Part shown: positions 1-7,268 of the stretch, piece by piece
How the letters are laid out: each line of letters opens with the position of its first letter
Numbering within the stretch: the first letter of the stretch is position 1
DNA from: Archaeoglobus sp. JdFR-24
Lineage (GTDB): Archaea; Halobacteriota; Archaeoglobi; Archaeoglobales; Archaeoglobaceae
DNA: 14,190 nucleotides
Direction of reading: 5' to 3'
Assembly (NCBI GenBank): GCA_002011215.1
Contig: MTML01000027.1
Span: 1-14,190, forward strand
Notes under the pieces: model-generated
What the model was told of the DNA's origin: nothing
Databases searched by the model: none
What the model saw: the letters and a program-made list of their open reading frames with translations, nothing else
Position numbers and translations under genes: made by a program

Positions 1-66
1 TTCATTGAAATTCTAAAGAAATATTTCAATCTGGGCGAAACAACAATAAATTCCTTCATCCGCTAG
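1..66 (+). CDS. C-terminal end of an unidentified protein (partial)
   Basis: Frame 1 is open from the window edge and ends at TAG (64-66), giving a 21-residue tail that ends in NSFIR. It contains the stretch EILKKYFNLGETT. I do not recognise the family. It may be the end of a transposase, since the other edge of the cluster carries an insertion sequence and the stop codon sits inside an inverted repeat, but that is inference. The fragment is too short to exclude chance openness of the frame. Confidence 0.35.
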   Translation, partial: FIEILKKYFNLGETTINSFIR

Positions 67-99
67 CCTGAATTGATTTGATGATAGGAGGGCTAGCGG
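60..99. repeat. 9-bp perfect inverted repeat around a gene end
   Basis: CCGCTAGCC (60-68) and GGCTAGCGG (91-99) are exact reverse complements separated by 22 bases. The left arm contains the stop codon of the upstream fragment. The arms are much more GC-rich than their surroundings. There is no T-run after the right arm, so it does not look like an intrinsic terminator. It could be an mRNA 3'-end hairpin, a protein-binding site, or part of the end of a mobile element. Confidence 0.5.
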
Positions 100-162
100 T
101 TACCCAGTTGATACTATGTTGGGAAAATAAGAAGAAAAGAAAAAAATAGAAGAATAAAAATA

Positions 163-584
163 ATGAATGGGATTGTTTTCGCTGGTTGCATCCTTTCATG
201 CAATTTTTACAACATCCACCCTTTCATTTTCTTATGAATGGGATTGTTTTCGCTGGCAAATTTCTTTCATGTACCTGACTATACCAACAACATTCACCCC
301 TTTCATTTTCTTATGAATGGATTATATTCATTGGCAAATTCCTTTCATGCACGTAAGTATGTTGCCAACTCCTTCACCCCTTTCATAAGAAAGAAAAAAT
401 ATTTATCTTTCATTTCCTTTCATAAGTCCTTCTCTCCCCTCTTTCATGAGTAAATAAGATAAAAAATGAATGAAAGGATCCCCTTCATTGGCAATTCCTT
501 TCCCTTCCATGAATGCACTTTGCCAATCCCACAATCCCATTCATAAGTTCCTCTTCCTCCTTTCATAAGATTATTGAGGTAAAA
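163..584 (+). repeat. Imperfect tandem repeat array upstream of the GT2 gene
   Basis: Units begin with ATGAATG at 163, 234, 313 and 466, and the GT2 start codon at 585 has the same head. The first spacings are 71 and 79 bp. Positions 163-185 and 234-256 are identical, 219-241 equals 298-320, and 293-306 equals 373-386. CTTTCAT occurs ten times on this strand (193, 221, 264, 300, 342, 380, 407, 417, 441, 560). Units 3 and 4 share an inverted pair TTGGCAA/TTGCCAA (331-337 with 362-368; 488-494 with 520-526). A 71-residue reading frame crosses 238-453, but spacing between copies is not a multiple of three and the repeats are conserved as DNA, so I treat the array as non-coding. The preceding stretch 100-162 is A/G-rich with no feature I can name. 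An AT-rich TATA-like patch lies near 396-405, but it is weak. The array probably holds the promoter and 5' leader of the cluster. Confidence 0.75.
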
Positions 585-1490
585 ATGAATGAAAAGAAAA
601 TGAAAATACTGGCAGCTATTCCATGCTTCAATGAGGAGGCAACAATAGGAAGCGTAGTCATAAAAGCAAAACGCTATGTTGATGAAGTAGTAGTCATAGA
701 TGATGGAAGCGTTGACGATACAGCAAGAATAGCCAGCGAAGCAGGAGCAAAGGTGATAAAGCATAAAGAAAACAGGGGAAAGGCAGCTGCAGTAAAAACA
801 GCTTTCAAATATGCATTGGAAAATGACTTCGATATAGTTGTTACTCTAGATGGAGATGGACAGCACAATGCAGATGAAATTCCAAATCTACTTGAGCCAG
901 TTTTAAATGGCAAGGCAGATATGGCCATCGGCTTTCGTTTTGGAAGATTCACAGAAATGCCTTTCTGGAGAAAGATCGGAAAAAGAGTTCTCGACTATGC
1001 AACAGGTATAGGAGCAAAAAAAGTTACAGACAGCCAGTGTGGCTTCAGAGCATTTAATAGAAAAACGATAGAAACATTTGCAAAGCGAATCAGAGGAAAT
1101 GGATTTAGCGTAGAAAGTGAGCAGCTTGTTCTCGCCAACGATTACGATCTAAAAGTTGCAGAAGTAAGAATCTCCTGCAAGTACAAACATTTAAAGAACA
1201 CTTCCAAAAAGAATCCATTCTCTCATGGTCCATCTGTCTTAAGCTACGTCATCTGGCTCATAGCAGAAAGACGCCCTCTTATTTTTATCGGAATCCCTGG
1301 CTTAATGCTTGTACTTTTGGGTTTCTTCTTTGGAATAAAAACCGTACAATTTTACAATAAAACCGGGACATTTTTAATTTCATATGCTCTTGTTACAATA
1401 CTCCTCTTAATTATTGGCTCATTAGCTGTTCTAATGAGCCTACTCCTCAATGTCCTCCCACATATTGTGGAAAAAGCGAGAGAAGAATAA
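585..1490 (+). CDS. Membrane-anchored family 2 glycosyltransferase (dolichyl-phosphate sugar transferase type)
   Basis: Predicted to move a sugar from a nucleotide sugar to a lipid carrier (dolichyl or polyprenyl phosphate) on the cytoplasmic face of the membrane, as archaeal AglJ/AglD-like enzymes do. The 301-residue product has a GT-A fold: PCFNEE (13-18), the nucleotide-binding DDG (39-41), the metal-binding DGDGQH (89-94) and the acceptor-side TDSQCGFRAF (148-157). Two hydrophobic helices (about 232-255 and 263-290) form a C-terminal anchor, as in the archaeal branch of the family. I chose ATG 585 because GAGGT (576-580) sits just before it; an in-frame ATG at 513 lies inside the repeat array and would add 24 unrelated residues. 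By eye the gene is less AT-rich than its downstream neighbours, suggesting a different history. The family is certain; donor and acceptor are not. Confidence 0.9.
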   Translation: MNEKKMKILAAIPCFNEEATIGSVVIKAKRYVDEVVVIDDGSVDDTARIASEAGAKVIKHKENRGKAAAVKTAFKYALENDFDIVVTLDGDGQHNADEIPNLLEPVLNGKADMAIGFRFGRFTEMPFWRKIGKRVLDYATGIGAKKVTDSQCGFRAFNRKTIETFAKRIRGNGFSVESEQLVLANDYDLKVAEVRISCKYKHLKNTSKKNPFSHGPSVLSYVIWLIAERRPLIFIGIPGLMLVLLGFFFGIKTVQFYNKTGTFLISYALVTILLLIIGSLAVLMSLLLNVLPHIVEKAREE

Positions 1491-1502
1491 ATATTCGTCT
1501 TG

Positions 1503-1510
1503 TTTATATT
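1503..1510 (+). promoter_or_regulatory. TATA-like box before the first oxidoreductase gene
   Basis: TTTATATT lies about 25 bases before ATG 1532 in the 41-base gap after the GT2 gene. In an archaeon that spacing would start transcription at or beside the start codon, giving a leaderless message, although GAGGG (1522-1526) also offers a ribosome site. In AT-rich DNA such boxes arise by chance, so this is only a candidate. Confidence 0.25.
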
Positions 1511-1531
1511 AGTAGAATTAAGAGGGAACGA

Positions 1532-2572
1532 ATGGATAAGTTAAAAGTTGGCATTATTGGTGCAGGAAAAATGGGAATGCTTCATGCAGGTATTTTTAAT
1601 AGTCTAGAAAATAGTACAATTTCTGCAATATCAGAAAAGAAAAATTTAATAATCAATGGTTTAAAGAAATACTTACCCTATGTAAATGTTTATCAAGATT
1701 ATGAAGATATGCTAGAAAAGGAGAATTTGGATATTGTTGTTATAACAACCCCGGTTTTTTTACATAAAACAATGATCGAAGATGCCTTAGAGCATAATTT
1801 ACACATTTTCGTTGAAAAACCGCTTGCTCTGAATAGTAATGAATGCAAATCGATACTTACTCGGCAAAGAGATAATAAATATAAAACAATGGTTGGTTAT
1901 TGTCGAAGATTTATGGCTACGTATAATTTTGCAAAAAAAATCATTGAAGATTCGTTATTAGGAAATATAAATTATTTTCAGTCTTCTCTGTTTGTGGGAC
2001 AGGTTTTTAGCTCTGGGAAAGGATGGCTATACGATCCTAAACTGAGTGGTGGCGGAGTTTTAATGGATCTTGGCTCACATGCTATAGACATGTTTCATTA
2101 CTTATTTGGTGAGATAGATAGTGTGCATGCTTTTGCCAAATCTGTGTATAATACAGAGGTAGAAGATTATATTTCTGTTAACCTGCGTTTCAAAAACGAA
2201 CTCTTTGGTTCCTTGCAAGTATCGTGGTCAATAAGAAATTATCGTCTTCCCGAACTGAAAATTGAAATGCATTTTGATTATGGAACAGTTATTGTAAGTG
2301 AGAAATACATTAGTGTTTATTCAGAAAAAGAAAACGAGTTTATAAAGAAGGGTTGGAATACTTATTATAAGCAGAATCTTACCAAGAGTGTACCTATTGA
2401 CCTCGCAGGACCAGAATATACATTAGAGGATTTACATTTCTTGAACTGTATATTGGAAAATAAAGAAACTCGTTGCAATTTCAAAGAAGCAGCAAAAACA
2501 AATTTTGTTATAGATAAAATTTATTCATCTATTGAAAAAGAGAGAATCGAAAAAGTAACCTATGGAGGATAA
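1532..2572 (+). CDS. Gfo/Idh/MocA family NAD(P)-dependent sugar oxidoreductase
   Basis: Predicted cytoplasmic dehydrogenase or reductase acting on a sugar or sugar nucleotide. The 346-residue product has an N-terminal Rossmann fold with GAGKMG (10-15), the family's EKP signature (95-97; Lys96 is the usual catalytic lysine), and a C-terminal alpha/beta domain containing DLGSHAID (179-186; His183 in the position of the catalytic histidine). Length is normal for the family. GAGGG at 1522-1526 supports the ATG. The gene is followed with almost no gap by the AKR-like gene, whose ribosome site GGAGGA is made from its last codons, so the two are probably translated together. It is a different subtype from the oxidoreductase at 6257, which fits WlbA/WbpB better. 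I cannot name the substrate. Confidence 0.9.
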   Translation: MDKLKVGIIGAGKMGMLHAGIFNSLENSTISAISEKKNLIINGLKKYLPYVNVYQDYEDMLEKENLDIVVITTPVFLHKTMIEDALEHNLHIFVEKPLALNSNECKSILTRQRDNKYKTMVGYCRRFMATYNFAKKIIEDSLLGNINYFQSSLFVGQVFSSGKGWLYDPKLSGGGVLMDLGSHAIDMFHYLFGEIDSVHAFAKSVYNTEVEDYISVNLRFKNELFGSLQVSWSIRNYRLPELKIEMHFDYGTVIVSEKYISVYSEKENEFIKKGWNTYYKQNLTKSVPIDLAGPEYTLEDLHFLNCILENKETRCNFKEAAKTNFVIDKIYSSIEKERIEKVTYGG

Positions 2573-2576
2573 AGCT

Positions 2577-3425
2577 ATGGAGCTAATTTTGGGTCATAAC
2601 CAGTTTATAGGAATAAGTCATATATCCGAAGAAAAAGCTAGAGAACGTGAAAAAAAATTCTCGAATGTTGAGAACATATATAAAGTAGTAGAGAAGGCAG
2701 CAGAGTTAGGATATAAAGGTATGATAATTGAGACACATCCACGAATGTTAGAGTTCTTGGAATATTACAAAAACAACAGGACATTTGATATAGATTTTTA
2801 TTTGCAAGTACCCTATGTGCAAGGATATATCCAAAAAATGAATGAGAAGGGGTTATCAGGATTAATTAGAGACATTATTCATCGAACAGGTATAAAAAGT
2901 GTATCAGTCATGGCATTAAAGAGCGTGATAAATTTAGCTAAACGAGATTATCTTTCTATGGCTACATCTGCTCTTCAACTAGAGATAGCCCCTTTTGTAG
3001 ATGTCGATATTAAGGCGTTGTTTTTGCATAATGTAGTTACTGATTTGCTTTTAGCCCTTAAGGTAACAGATGCTTTTATTGAATATATCGAATATGTAAA
3101 GGAAAAGTTCGACATAGAACCAGGATTTATTACATTGAATTTTCAACTATTCAAAAACAGTTTTGAAGAATGGAGGATAGAACCTTCTTTCGTTATGACT
3201 CCCGTGAACCCAGGAGGTTATGATATGAACCCCTCAAAAGAAGCTGTGGAAAATGCAATAAAGGATTACAAGGGAAAGATTATGGCCATGAATATATTGG
3301 GGGGAGGAGCTTTTTCTGTTGACGAGGCTTGTAAATATTTAAAGACTTTTGAGAATATAAGATATTGTGTTGTTGGTGCATCATCAGAAGAACATCTAAG
3401 AGGAATTGTAGAGGTAATGAAATGA
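2577..3425 (+). CDS. Aldo/keto-reductase-like TIM-barrel protein, function unknown
   Basis: The 282-residue product resembles a divergent aldo/keto reductase. The best match is the C-terminus: a glycine-rich strand MNILGGGAFS (238-247) followed by YCVVGASSEEHLRGI (263-277), which corresponds to the cofactor-phosphate region of that family. FLHN (149-152) and TLNFQ (186-190) sit where barrel strands are expected. The usual catalytic Asp/Tyr region (DTAxxYG) is not visible; the equivalent place reads IIETHPRML (50-58), so redox activity is doubtful. I chose ATG 2577 because GGAGGAT (2564-2570) precedes it; an upstream ATG at 2562 overlaps that site. The 3' end overlaps the DUF354 gene by ATGA. 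Context points to sugar or sugar-nucleotide chemistry, perhaps working with the preceding oxidoreductase. Other TIM-barrel families remain possible. Confidence 0.7.
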   Translation: MELILGHNQFIGISHISEEKAREREKKFSNVENIYKVVEKAAELGYKGMIIETHPRMLEFLEYYKNNRTFDIDFYLQVPYVQGYIQKMNEKGLSGLIRDIIHRTGIKSVSVMALKSVINLAKRDYLSMATSALQLEIAPFVDVDIKALFLHNVVTDLLLALKVTDAFIEYIEYVKEKFDIEPGFITLNFQLFKNSFEEWRIEPSFVMTPVNPGGYDMNPSKEAVENAIKDYKGKIMAMNILGGGAFSVDEACKYLKTFENIRYCVVGASSEEHLRGIVEVMK

Positions 3426-4495
3426 AAATAGCATTTTTTGTAAATACTCCAGCTCAAGTGCATTTTTATAGAAATATTATAAAAAAATTGAAAGAAAGAG
3501 GGCATGAGATAAAAATACTTGCTAGAGATTATAGAGAAACAATTTCTATACTAGAAGGATTCAACATGAATTATTCAATTTTTACAATAGCTTATCAATC
3601 AAAATACGTAAAATCTTTGGTTTTTCCTTTTGATACTTTGCTTGCTTATAAGCTTTTAAAAAATTTTAAACCCGATATAGTAGTAGGTCATGCTTTTTAT
3701 TCTGTATATTCGTCTAAGCTTTTAAGAAAACCCTCTATTATATTTAATGACAATGATTTTGCCCCGATCCAGTTTATTATGCTTTCTCCTTTTACAAATG
3801 TTATATTAACTCCAAAAAATTTTAAAAGGAACTTAGGAGAAAAGCATATCAGAATAGATAGTTATAAAGAATTGGCTTATTTGCATCCACGTTATTTTAA
3901 ACCCAATAAAGATGTATTTGATTTATTAAACATTTCTCCAAATGAAAAATTTGTTCTCATTCGCTTCAATGCACTTGATGCAGCTCATGATGTTGGATTA
4001 AAGACATTTTCTTTAAACGAGAAAAGGAAATTAGTGAATAAATTAAAAGATTATGTTAAAGTATTTATTTCCTCCGAAGGTTCTTTACCGAACGATCTAA
4101 AAAAATATTCTCTGGAAATACCCAAGCATAGAATACATGATGTTTTATATTATGCTCAAATGGTTATTACTGAGACAGGAACTATTACAACAGAAGCTGC
4201 TGTTTTAGGTACCCCTGCTGTCGTTTATAATTCCAAACTCAGTAAATGCGGCAATTTTATAGAACTTAGCAACTATGGATTGTTGCATCCTTACGAAGAC
4301 CCTAACAAAGCAATAGAGAAAGCAGTGGAATTGATTCAACAACCATATCTCAAAGAAGAATGGGAAAAAAGAAGAAAGCGATTATTGAAAGATAAAATAG
4401 ATATCACAGAATTTATGGTGTGGTTTATTGAAAATTATCCACGAAGTTTCAAAAAACTGAAAAAAAATCCGGAGATACAGTACATATTTAGATAA
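3422..4495 (+). CDS. DUF354 (COG1817) GT-B-fold protein: sugar-nucleotide epimerase or glycosyltransferase
   Basis: The 357-residue product matches the DUF354 family, common in archaea and related in fold to UDP-GlcNAc 2-epimerase and GT-B transferases. Visible marks are the start KIAFFVNTPAQVHFYRNII (2-20), the family's RFNALDAAHDVG (181-192), and a C-terminal ETGTITTEAAVLGTP (251-265), which resembles the nucleotide-sugar-binding region of GT-B proteins. No signal peptide or membrane helix is seen. ATG 3422 was chosen because it overlaps the previous stop (ATGA, 3422-3425) and has GAGGT at 3411-3415; this indicates translational coupling. Next to the acetyltransferase, aminotransferase and WlbA-like genes, it could turn the GlcNAc3NAcA sugar into its manno epimer or transfer it. 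Biochemical function in the family is poorly settled. Confidence 0.85.
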   Translation: MKIAFFVNTPAQVHFYRNIIKKLKERGHEIKILARDYRETISILEGFNMNYSIFTIAYQSKYVKSLVFPFDTLLAYKLLKNFKPDIVVGHAFYSVYSSKLLRKPSIIFNDNDFAPIQFIMLSPFTNVILTPKNFKRNLGEKHIRIDSYKELAYLHPRYFKPNKDVFDLLNISPNEKFVLIRFNALDAAHDVGLKTFSLNEKRKLVNKLKDYVKVFISSEGSLPNDLKKYSLEIPKHRIHDVLYYAQMVITETGTITTEAAVLGTPAVVYNSKLSKCGNFIELSNYGLLHPYEDPNKAIEKAVELIQQPYLKEEWEKRRKRLLKDKIDITEFMVWFIENYPRSFKKLKKNPEIQYIFR

Positions 4496-4538
4496 AATTT
4501 TCAATCAAACACTTAAGTAAAGAAGGAGTGTGACAAAT

Positions 4539-5153
4539 ATGAAAAATGTGATTGTAGGGAAAAATATTAAATTAGGGAAATATGTATTATTGGGTGTACA
4601 ACCCAAAAAGCCGACCACCGAGTTAATAATTGGAGAAAATGCAATAATTAGATCTCATACTGTAATATATGCAGGAAATAAAATAGGAAATAATTTCCAA
4701 ACAGGCCATAGTGTGTTAATAAGGGAAAATAATATTATAGGAAATAATGTAAGTGTTGGTTCTCATACTGTAATAGAGAGAGAAAATATAATAGAGGATC
4801 ATGTTAGGATCCATTCTCATTGTTTTATTCCTGAGTTTGTTATAATAAAGAAAAAAGCTTGGCTTGGTCCACGAGTTACAATACTAAATGTCCTTCATCC
4901 CCCATGTCCAAGATGGGAGGAATGTGCAAAAAATGTTGTGATAGAAGAAAATGTAAAAATAGGTGGTAATGTTACTATCTTACCCAGGATAAAAATAGGA
5001 AAAAATTCTTTAATTGGAGCTGGTTCAGTGGTTACCAAAGACATTCCTAAGAATAGTGTTGCTATAGGAAATCCTGCAAGAGTTATTAAAAAAATAAATG
5101 AACTTGAATGTGAACCTGGGTTTTATAAAGTTCCTTACGAATGGGAAAAATGA
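4539..5153 (+). CDS. Left-handed beta-helix sugar-nucleotide N-acetyltransferase (WlbB/WbpD-like)
   Basis: Predicted to acetylate the 3-amino group of a UDP-2-acetamido-3-amino sugar using acetyl-CoA. The 204-residue product is built largely of isoleucine/valine-spaced hexapeptides, for example IGENAIIRSHTVI (31-43) and the C-terminal coils IKIGKNSLIGAGSVVTK (151-167), ending with IGNPARVIKKI (176-186), as expected for a trimeric acyltransferase with CoA bound between coils. A loop LHPPCPRWEEC (119-129) carries two cysteines and the histidine expected near the active site. ATG 4539 follows AAGGAG (4523-4528); the GTG at 4530 overlaps that region and is less likely. A 43-base gap separates it from the DUF354 gene, and its stop overlaps the ribosome site of the aminotransferase. 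The partnership with aminotransferase and oxidoreductase supports the WlbB role, which is inferred. Confidence 0.85.
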   Translation: MKNVIVGKNIKLGKYVLLGVQPKKPTTELIIGENAIIRSHTVIYAGNKIGNNFQTGHSVLIRENNIIGNNVSVGSHTVIERENIIEDHVRIHSHCFIPEFVIIKKKAWLGPRVTILNVLHPPCPRWEECAKNVVIEENVKIGGNVTILPRIKIGKNSLIGAGSVVTKDIPKNSVAIGNPARVIKKINELECEPGFYKVPYEWEK

Positions 5154-5162
5154 GGTGAGAAA

Positions 5163-6260
5163 ATGCAAGTAAACTTAGTCGAGATGTATGTGGACGAAGA
5201 AATAAAAAATGCTGCGATAAATGTTTTAGAAAGTAAAAGGTATGTTAAAGGGCAGCAGGCAAAAGAATTTGAAGAAGAATTTGCACGATTTTGTGGAGTT
5301 AAATATGGCATAGCTACTAACTCTGGTACATCGGCTTTGCATATAGCTCTACTCGTGACAGGAGTAAAAGCAGGAGATGAAGTTATTGTACCCTCGCATA
5401 CATTCATTGCAACCGTATCTCCTCTGATTCATATAGGGGCAAGACCGATATTTGTAGAAATAGAGGAAAAAACATATACTATGGATGCAAATGCCATCGA
5501 GAAAAAGATAACAAAAAAAACAAAAGCAATCATACCGGTTCATTTATACGGACATCCGTGCGATATGGACGCAATAAAAGAGATTGCCGAGGAATATGAT
5601 TTAAAAATTATAGAAGATGCTTGTCAGGCCCATGGAGCTGAGTATAAAGGGAGAAAAATCGGCAGTATCGGTGATATAGCTTGTTTTAGTTTTTTTCCAT
5701 CAAAAAATATGACCGTAGCTGGTGATGGAGGGATGATTGTTACTAACAATGAGGAGTATGCAATAAAAGCCGCTGCTTTGAGAGATCAAGGAAGAGTTGC
5801 TGGTAAGAAATATGAGCATGATTATATTGGTTTCAATTATAGAATGAGCGAAATACTTGCTGCTATAGGTAGGATCCAGCTGAAACATTTACCAGAATGG
5901 ATCGAAAAAAGGAGAGAGATAGCAAAAATATATAATGAATTGCTGGAAGATACAGATATAATATTACCTTATGAAAGGAAATGGGCGAAACATGTTTATC
6001 ATTTATATGTTATAAGGCATGCAGAGAGGAACAAGCTTAGAGAATTTTTAAAGAAAAAAGGAGTGGCAACTGGAATCCACTATCCGATTCCTGTTCATCT
6101 TCAGCCGGCGGTAAGGAATTATATCGAAAAAGATTACGAACTTGAAATAACAGAAAAAGTTGCAAAAGAAGTGCTTTCGCTACCGATATATCCCCAGATG
6201 GAAAAAGAAAAAGTAGAATATGTTGTAGAATGCATAAAAGAATTTGGAGGAAGAAAATGA
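5163..6260 (+). CDS. DegT/DnrJ/EryC1 PLP-dependent sugar aminotransferase (WlbC/WbpE-like)
   Basis: Predicted to install an amino group on a keto-sugar nucleotide, most likely C3 of UDP-2-acetamido-3-keto-glucuronate, using glutamate as donor. The 365-residue product shows the fold-type I signature: NSGTSAL (53-59) for phosphate binding, EDACQAHGA (151-159; Asp152 for the pyridine nitrogen, Gln155) and FFPSKN (177-182) with Lys181 as the Schiff-base lysine, then GDGGMIVT (187-194). The C-terminal GIHYPIPVHLQP is typical of the family. TGAGGTGA (5151-5158) contains both the stop of the acetyltransferase gene and the ribosome site for ATG 5163. The stop overlaps the start of the WlbA-like gene (ATGA, 6257-6260). 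Family certainty is very high; the exact substrate is inferred from neighbours. Confidence 0.93.
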   Translation: MQVNLVEMYVDEEIKNAAINVLESKRYVKGQQAKEFEEEFARFCGVKYGIATNSGTSALHIALLVTGVKAGDEVIVPSHTFIATVSPLIHIGARPIFVEIEEKTYTMDANAIEKKITKKTKAIIPVHLYGHPCDMDAIKEIAEEYDLKIIEDACQAHGAEYKGRKIGSIGDIACFSFFPSKNMTVAGDGGMIVTNNEEYAIKAAALRDQGRVAGKKYEHDYIGFNYRMSEILAAIGRIQLKHLPEWIEKRREIAKIYNELLEDTDIILPYERKWAKHVYHLYVIRHAERNKLREFLKKKGVATGIHYPIPVHLQPAVRNYIEKDYELEITEKVAKEVLSLPIYPQMEKEKVEYVVECIKEFGGRK

Positions 6261-7255
6261 AAATCGCTGTCATTGGCACTGGTTACTGGGGGAAAAATCA
6301 TGTGAGAGTATTAAAAGAACTGCTAGATGAGGGACAAATAGAGGGGCTTTGCATCTGCGATATTGATAAGGAAAAAGTAAAGGAAATATCATTCAGCTAT
6401 AAAATTCCTTATTATATAAATTATAAGGATTTACCAGCTAACATAGATGGCGTTGTGATCGCTACCCCTTCTGATACTCATTATAAAATTACAAAGGAAT
6501 TTTTAGAAAAAGGAAAAGATGTACTAGTTGAAAAGCCAATGACTTTAAAATCAAGAGAAGCAGAAACACTCATTGAAATAGCCGAAAGAAATAGTAGCAT
6601 ACTTATGGTTGGACACATATTCAGATACCATCCAGCTATTGTTGAACTTAGAAACAGAATAAATAAAGGAGATTTCGGAAAGATATATTATATGATAAGT
6701 AACCGATTATCTTTGAGACAGCCAAGAAAGGATATGGGTGTTCTGTTTGCTTTGGGCATACATGAGGTTGATATTTTCTGCTATTTGTTAGGTAAGGAAT
6801 ATCCTGAGGCAATATTTGCAACCATGGAGAGTTATATTGGTGAAACGGAGGAAATGGCACATATTACAGTATATTTTGAAGAAGGAACAAAAGGGTATGC
6901 TTTCGAAAGCTGGATTACGCCAGTATATGGCAAAAAAAGAGAGCTTATTGCTGTTGGTAGCAGGATGAGTGCATATGTAGACTATTTAAAACCGAACGAA
7001 ATCAAATTCTTCGAATCTACTTTAGATGATGAAAAAGTTAGTATGGAGGGTTTTTATAGCGTGCCATTAGAGTACAAAGAACCGTTAAAAGAAGAACTTA
7101 AAGATTTTGTGGGATGTATAAAAACAAGAAGAAAGCCCATAGCAGATATGTATGTAGGGAAAAGAGCGGTGGAGATAATCGAAACAGCTATAAAAAGTGC
7201 GAAAGTAGGCAAAAAAACCCCATTTAATAAAGTTATTAATGTGAAAGACAAATAA
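6257..7255 (+). CDS. Gfo/Idh/MocA oxidoreductase, WlbA/WbpB-like (UDP-GlcNAcA 3-dehydrogenase candidate)
   Basis: Predicted to oxidise C3 of UDP-N-acetylglucosaminuronic acid with NAD, supplying the aminotransferase encoded just upstream. The 332-residue product starts with a Rossmann fold containing GTGYWGKNHVR (7-17), the form seen in WlbA/WbpB proteins, then VEKPMTLK (91-98; Lys93) and RLSLRQPRKDMGV (150-162) leading into LGIHEVD (166-172; His169). ATG 6257 overlaps the previous stop by ATGA, with GGAGG at 6246-6250. The overlap with the aminotransferase gene, the usual partner in this pathway, is the main support for the specific assignment. A C-terminal tail of about 15 residues is lysine-rich. 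A more general sugar dehydrogenase role cannot be excluded. Confidence 0.85.
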   Translation: MKIAVIGTGYWGKNHVRVLKELLDEGQIEGLCICDIDKEKVKEISFSYKIPYYINYKDLPANIDGVVIATPSDTHYKITKEFLEKGKDVLVEKPMTLKSREAETLIEIAERNSSILMVGHIFRYHPAIVELRNRINKGDFGKIYYMISNRLSLRQPRKDMGVLFALGIHEVDIFCYLLGKEYPEAIFATMESYIGETEEMAHITVYFEEGTKGYAFESWITPVYGKKRELIAVGSRMSAYVDYLKPNEIKFFESTLDDEKVSMEGFYSVPLEYKEPLKEELKDFVGCIKTRRKPIADMYVGKRAVEIIETAIKSAKVGKKTPFNKVINVKDK

Positions 7256-7268
7256 AAAATGGTTAAAA

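Noticed and set aside
68..86. C/D-box small RNA (CTGA then TGATGA inside the 60-99 hairpin)
   Set aside because: Only one box pair is visible, the first overlaps the hairpin stem, and the C box lacks the expected purine; chance is likely in AT-rich DNA.
238..453. A 71-codon reading frame across the repeat array with a recurring MNGL-SLAN-FH pattern
   Set aside because: The first repeat interval (71 bp) is not a multiple of three, the frame is not kept across all copies, and there is no ribosome site; the pattern reflects DNA repeats.
163..584. CRISPR array
   Set aside because: Repeats differ from one another, unit lengths vary and there are no uniform spacers or adjacent cas genes.
513..584. 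N-terminal extension of the GT2 protein from the ATG at 513
   Set aside because: The extra 24 residues are translated repeat DNA, there is no ribosome site there, and GAGGT precedes ATG 585.
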